The notes below the pieces were generated by a model, which did no database searches, was not told where the DNA came from, and saw only the letters and a list, made by a program, of their open reading frames with translations. Made by a program: the position numbers and the translations under genes. A stretch of 10,087 nt of DNA, taken from Planctomycetales bacterium 4484_123. Its GTDB lineage: Bacteria; Planctomycetota; Phycisphaerae; SM23-33. Below, in pieces: positions 6,606-10,087 of this stretch (the stretch's first letter is position 1; each line of letters opens with the position of its first letter). The stretch is taken from the NCBI GenBank assembly GCA_002049885.1, contig MVCS01000063.1:1-10087 (forward strand). Direction: 5' to 3'.

Positions 6606-9600
6606 ATGTGCGAGGCGGTGAGGGTGCACCTCGAGTGGCTGGAGATCCCGACCACCCCGATGCCACCGGATAGCCCATACCCGTGCTTCGGGTGGGACGA
6701 GTGGCGGGCGATCTACCCCTATTCCCTCAAGACCGACGTGACTCGGGACCCCGTCCCGGCACGGCACCGGACAGTCGTGCTGGAGAACCGCTACGTGCGC
6801 GTGACCGTCCTGCCGGACATGGGCGGGCGCGTCCTGAGCCTCTACGACAAGGTCGCCGGCCAGGAGTCTTTCATGGTCCCGCCCACGCTGCGCTTCCGGA
6901 ACGTCGGCGCCCGCGGGGCGTGGCTGGCCGGCGGGATCGAGTTCAACTTCGGCCGGCGCGGGCACACCGTCTTCACCGTCAGCCCCGTGACATGGGCCGT
7001 CCGCCGCGGCGAGGACGGCTCGGCCTGCGTGTGGATCGGCTCCCTGCTGGAGCCCATCGAGTCGCGCTGGGCGGTGCGCATCCAACTGAAGCCCGAGCGT
7101 GCGGCCTTGGACCTGCAAATCCGCACCATGGGCCCCCAGACGCTGCCGGGAATGATGTACTGGTGGACCAACGCCGGGGTGGAGGTCACCAAGGACAGCC
7201 GGTTCTACTTCTTCGGCCGGTACGCCGATGCCATGCACTGCCAGCACAGTTGGCCCGTCCGCGACGGGCTGGACTTCAGCTGGTGGCGAAACCGCTACCT
7301 CGAAGCCGACATGTTCCTCCGCGATACCGAGCGCGACTACCTGGGCTTCTACGACTTCCGCCGGCACCACGGCCTGGCCCAGGTGGCCGACCGCCACCAG
7401 GCGCCCGGGCAGAAGTACTTCACCTGGGGCAACCACCTCCAGGGCCGGTACTGGGACCGCATGTTCTCCGACACTCACCAGACGTATTGCGAAATCCAGC
7501 GCGGGCGGTTCGCCACCCAGGCCATGATCGAGCCCTTGCCCGCCATGGCCGTCGAGACGTGGTGGGAGTCCTGGATACCCATCCGTGGGACCGAGGGCTT
7601 CAGCGCCACCGACTCCGGCCTGGTGCTGTCGGTCACGCCGGAAGGCGCCGGCCGGGCCTGCATCCGGCTGCTGGGCGTGGAGCCCCGCAGCGACCTGCAA
7701 CTGGAGGCCCACAGCGGCAGGGAGCTCCTTGGCCGATGGCGCATCGACCACGTCAGCCCCGAGCGCATGTTCACCCAGCGCGTGGGGCTCAAGCCGTCAC
7801 AACGCTGCGACCGCGTCCGCATCACCGACGCCGCCGGGGCGGTACTGATGGACTGGCAGGAGTACCGCTTCAGCCAGGACGACTGGTTCCGCGCCGCCGA
7901 CCCTCACCAACACCGCCTGGACAAGGCCCAGAGCGACGATGAGCTCTTCCACGCCGCCGAGCGCCTGCGCTGGGCGACCTGGCCGGTCCCTCGCGGGTAT
8001 CTCCACCAGGCACAAGAGGAGCTGTTGAAGCGAGACCCGGGCCATCCGGGGCTGCTGCGGGCACTGGCCGAGCAGGACCTGTTCGCCGGCAGGCACGAGC
8101 GGGCCGTCGAGCACCTGCGCAAGGCCCTCCGCCGAGACCGGCGCAAGGCCGAACTGCTGGTCCTGTTGGGCTGGGCCTTGCTGCGCAGCGGGCAGGGCGA
8201 GCAGGCGGCCTCTTGTTTCGCCCAGGCCGGCTGCCATGAACAAGCCCGTCGCAACGCCCTGGTGGGATTGACCTGCGCCCACCTCCACGCCGGCAGCTGG
8301 GAGCAGGCCCTGGCCGCCGCGGACCACGCCGCCCGCTGCTGCCCGCACGACCCGTGGGTCGGCCTGGTCAGGGTGATGGCCCTGCGCAAGGCCGGCCGGG
8401 CGGGCGAGGCCTCCGAGCTGCTGAGGGAACTGCTCGAGGCCGACCCGCTGTGGTCGCGCCTGCACGCCGAGGCCCTGCTGCTGGGAATGAAGGTGGACCT
8501 GGCCGAGGGCCAGCGCCGCATCGGCGATGACTCCGTGGCGGCGGCGGCGCCCTATATCGAGCTGCGTCTGTGGGACGACGCCCGGCAGATACTTCAAATC
8601 GACGAGTCCAACGAGCCCTGGAGCCCGGCTCCGCGGCTGGCACACCTGGCATACGTGCTGGAGAAACTGAACCAGCCCGAGGCCACCGCGGAGGCCCTGG
8701 CACAGATGCGACAGGCGCCGCTGGCGCTGGCCCACCCCGCCAGCACCGTCTCCATCGCCGTGCTCGATGAGCTCGCCCAGGCGCACCCCGACGAACCGGC
8801 CATATGGCACATGCTGGGCAACGTCCTGGCCAGCCGGCAGCGGCACGAGGAGGCCGGCGCGGCCTGGCAGCGGGCACAGGAGGCGGGACTGGAAGACAGC
8901 ATCACGCTGCGGAATCTGGCCCTGTTGGCGGCCCGCCGGGGCCAGCACGACAAGGCCGTCGAACTCTACCGCCGGGCGTGGGAGAACTCCGGGCAGAACC
9001 TCTACCTGTTCAGCGAGCTGGACCGCTACTTCGCCGCCCGCGGCCTGCACGAGCAGCGCCGCAGGATCTACGATGGCCTATCGGAAGAGGCCAAGGACCG
9101 CTCCATCGTAGCCATGCGGCGAATCCTGCAACTGCTGGACAGCTCCATGTACGTCGAGGCCATGGAGGAGCTGTCCCGGCGGACCTACCTGCGCGGCGAG
9201 TACGAGCGCGGCATCCGCTACAACTACGTGGAGGCGGTCATCGGCCTGGCCCTGGGGCCCATCGCCGCCGGCGAGTACGACAAGGCCAGGGCAATCCTGG
9301 CAAAGGGCCTGGAGTACCCGCAGAACCTCAACATGGGCCGGCACGGCGAACTGCCCAACGAGTCGCCCATTCATTACCTGCTGGGCGTGGTGGAAGAGCT
9401 GGCCGGCAGCGCCGAAGCCGCCCGTGAGCACTACCTGGCCGCCGCCCACGAGCTGCACACGGAGGGCACCCCGGCCCACGCCTATGAGATGCTGGCCTGG
9501 CTGGCATTGGGCAACCGGCCTCGCGGGATGGACATCGCCCACAGACTCGAACAGATGGCCCGCGGCGAGCTGGAGACGCCGCTGTGGTTCAAGTGGCATT

Positions 9601-9791
9601 ACGGCCCGGCGGTGCTGAAGTTCACCCACGCCCTGGCCCAGTTGGCCAAGGGGCGAATCGACGAGGCGCGGGAGATGTGGCGCCGCACGCTGGAGGAGGA
9701 ACCCGATGCCCGCTGGGTCCGCCTCCACCTGAACATGCCCGAGTGCCTGCTGAAGATGATGAGCCGGCTGCCGGGCTATCCGCAGGACTGA
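6606..9791 (+). CDS. DUF5107 domain protein with C-terminal tetratricopeptide repeats
   Basis: 1061 aa, no signal peptide or membrane helix, so probably cytosolic. Residues about 55-330 match DUF5107 in pattern: VLPDMGGRVLSLYDK near 67-81, GGIEFNFGRRGH near 109-120, YWWTNAGVEV near 185-194, QKYFTWG near 268-274, YCEIQRGRF near 294-302, and ETWWESWIPI near 317-326. This family has a beta-sandwich of the galactose mutarotase type, so carbohydrate binding or processing is a reasonable inference, not a demonstrated role. From about residue 460 to the end are degenerate helical repeats of TPR type (for example HPGLLRALAEQDLFAGRHER), probably a protein-interaction scaffold. ATG at 6606 has GGAG at 6595-6598 (spacing 7). 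An in-frame ATG at 6558 overlaps the predicted -10 and lacks a ribosome site. It stands alone, divergent from pcm and convergent with the next gene, so neighbours give no functional clue. Confidence 0.88.
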   Translation: MCEAVRVHLEWLEIPTTPMPPDSPYPCFGWDEWRAIYPYSLKTDVTRDPVPARHRTVVLENRYVRVTVLPDMGGRVLSLYDKVAGQESFMVPPTLRFRNVGARGAWLAGGIEFNFGRRGHTVFTVSPVTWAVRRGEDGSACVWIGSLLEPIESRWAVRIQLKPERAALDLQIRTMGPQTLPGMMYWWTNAGVEVTKDSRFYFFGRYADAMHCQHSWPVRDGLDFSWWRNRYLEADMFLRDTERDYLGFYDFRRHHGLAQVADRHQAPGQKYFTWGNHLQGRYWDRMFSDTHQTYCEIQRGRFATQAMIEPLPAMAVETWWESWIPIRGTEGFSATDSGLVLSVTPEGAGRACIRLLGVEPRSDLQLEAHSGRELLGRWRIDHVSPERMFTQRVGLKPSQRCDRVRITDAAGAVLMDWQEYRFSQDDWFRAADPHQHRLDKAQSDDELFHAAERLRWATWPVPRGYLHQAQEELLKRDPGHPGLLRALAEQDLFAGRHERAVEHLRKALRRDRRKAELLVLLGWALLRSGQGEQAASCFAQAGCHEQARRNALVGLTCAHLHAGSWEQALAAADHAARCCPHDPWVGLVRVMALRKAGRAGEASELLRELLEADPLWSRLHAEALLLGMKVDLAEGQRRIGDDSVAAAAPYIELRLWDDARQILQIDESNEPWSPAPRLAHLAYVLEKLNQPEATAEALAQMRQAPLALAHPASTVSIAVLDELAQAHPDEPAIWHMLGNVLASRQRHEEAGAAWQRAQEAGLEDSITLRNLALLAARRGQHDKAVELYRRAWENSGQNLYLFSELDRYFAARGLHEQRRRIYDGLSEEAKDRSIVAMRRILQLLDSSMYVEAMEELSRRTYLRGEYERGIRYNYVEAVIGLALGPIAAGEYDKARAILAKGLEYPQNLNMGRHGELPNESPIHYLLGVVEELAGSAEAAREHYLAAAHELHTEGTPAHAYEMLAWLALGNRPRGMDIAHRLEQMARGELETPLWFKWHYGPAVLKFTHALAQLAKGRIDEAREMWRRTLEEEPDARWVRLHLNMPECLLKMMSRLPGYPQD

Positions 9792-9810
9792 CCCCGCCCC
9801 CGCCGCGACG

Positions 9811-9882
9811 GCCGGTCCCGGGCCGGCAGGCTGCCCGGTACATCCAACCTGACCGATGAACCTTGATGCCCGCCGGCGGGCA
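9811..9882. terminator. Possible bidirectional termination region between convergent genes
   Basis: The 108-base gap between converging genes holds two inverted repeats. GCCGG/CCGGC (9811-9815, 9823-9827) has a seven-base loop. TGCCCGCCGGCGGGCA (9867-9882) is a perfect 16-base palindrome that can form a six-pair stem with a CCGG loop, flanked by AACC and GGTT. Neither has a U-tract on either strand. Position suits termination for both genes, but the evidence is structural only. Confidence 0.35.
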
Positions 9883-9899
9883 GGTTCGCCGGGGGAGGA

Positions 9900-10087
9900 T
9901 CATTTCCAGTTTTCGCTGGTGTCGCGCAGGGCGAAGTACACTTGCCGCATGGTCTTGAACAGGGCGGCGCCGGCGGCGTCGTTGCCCGTGCGGGGGCGGA
10001 GATGCACGCCGTCGAAGAGCATCTGCCGGAGGTCCCGCTGCATCATCTCCTCGAAGCAGTAGCTGATGGGGACCTTCCTGGCCCGGC
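9900..10087 (-). CDS. 3' end of a gene, possible SGNH/GDSL-type hydrolase (partial)
   Basis: A minus-strand reading frame open from the right edge to TGA at 9900-9902 gives 62 C-terminal codons including the stop. The visible part reads RARKVPISYCFEEMM and ends DTSENWK. It includes DGVHLRPRTGNDAA about 35 residues from the end. D-G-x-H-L followed by a Gly/Asn-Ala stretch resembles block V of SGNH/GDSL esterases, where Asp and His belong to the catalytic triad. Codon composition (G/C third positions) agrees with coding. The start, the GDS block and any signal peptide lie outside the window, so the family call rests on this one motif. It converges on the DUF5107-TPR gene. Confidence 0.5.
   Translation of the reverse strand, partial: RARKVPISYCFEEMMQRDLRQMLFDGVHLRPRTGNDAAGAALFKTMRQVYFALRDTSENWK

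Overview
The window is GC-rich bacterial chromosome with no sign of mobile DNA, CRISPR or RNA genes. Gene content points to a free-living bacterium with the MEP isoprenoid and branched-chain amino acid (BCAA) pathways. A large DUF5107-TPR protein and a fused membrane/spermidine-synthase-like protein suggest Planctomycetota (perhaps Phycisphaerae-like) or a similar deep-branching group. That placement is inference from gene style, not a database match.

Layout: from 6466 down to the left edge everything is on the minus strand. In transcription order this is pcm (membrane-anchored protein-L-isoaspartate methyltransferase), a polytopic spermidine-synthase-like protein, ispE, a short ilv-type leader, and ilvB (acetolactate synthase large subunit, running off the left edge a few codons before its end). 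From 6606 to 9791 on the plus strand lies one large DUF5107-TPR gene, divergent from pcm across a 139-base promoter region. At the right edge the 3' end of another minus-strand gene (possible SGNH/GDSL hydrolase) converges on it.

The most notable element is the 289-base gap between ispE and ilvB. A sigma70-like promoter (TTGACG, 17 bases, TACGAT) starts 4 bases past the ispE stop codon. About ten bases beyond the predicted transcription start is a 34-codon ORF whose last residues are LLLIVIVS. A run of seven Leu/Ile/Val codons upstream of an acetolactate synthase gene is the hallmark of an attenuation leader peptide. A 14-bp hairpin begins on the leader stop codon but has no U-tract, and another hairpin abuts the ilvB Shine-Dalgarno. 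The leader therefore looks real, while the switching mechanism may not be the textbook intrinsic terminator.

The ilvB enzyme commits pyruvate to valine/leucine (and, with 2-oxobutyrate, isoleucine) synthesis, so control by charged Leu/Ile/Val tRNA would be physiologically coherent. ispE, the spermidine-synthase-like gene and pcm are close together and may share a transcript, but their functions are not obviously linked.
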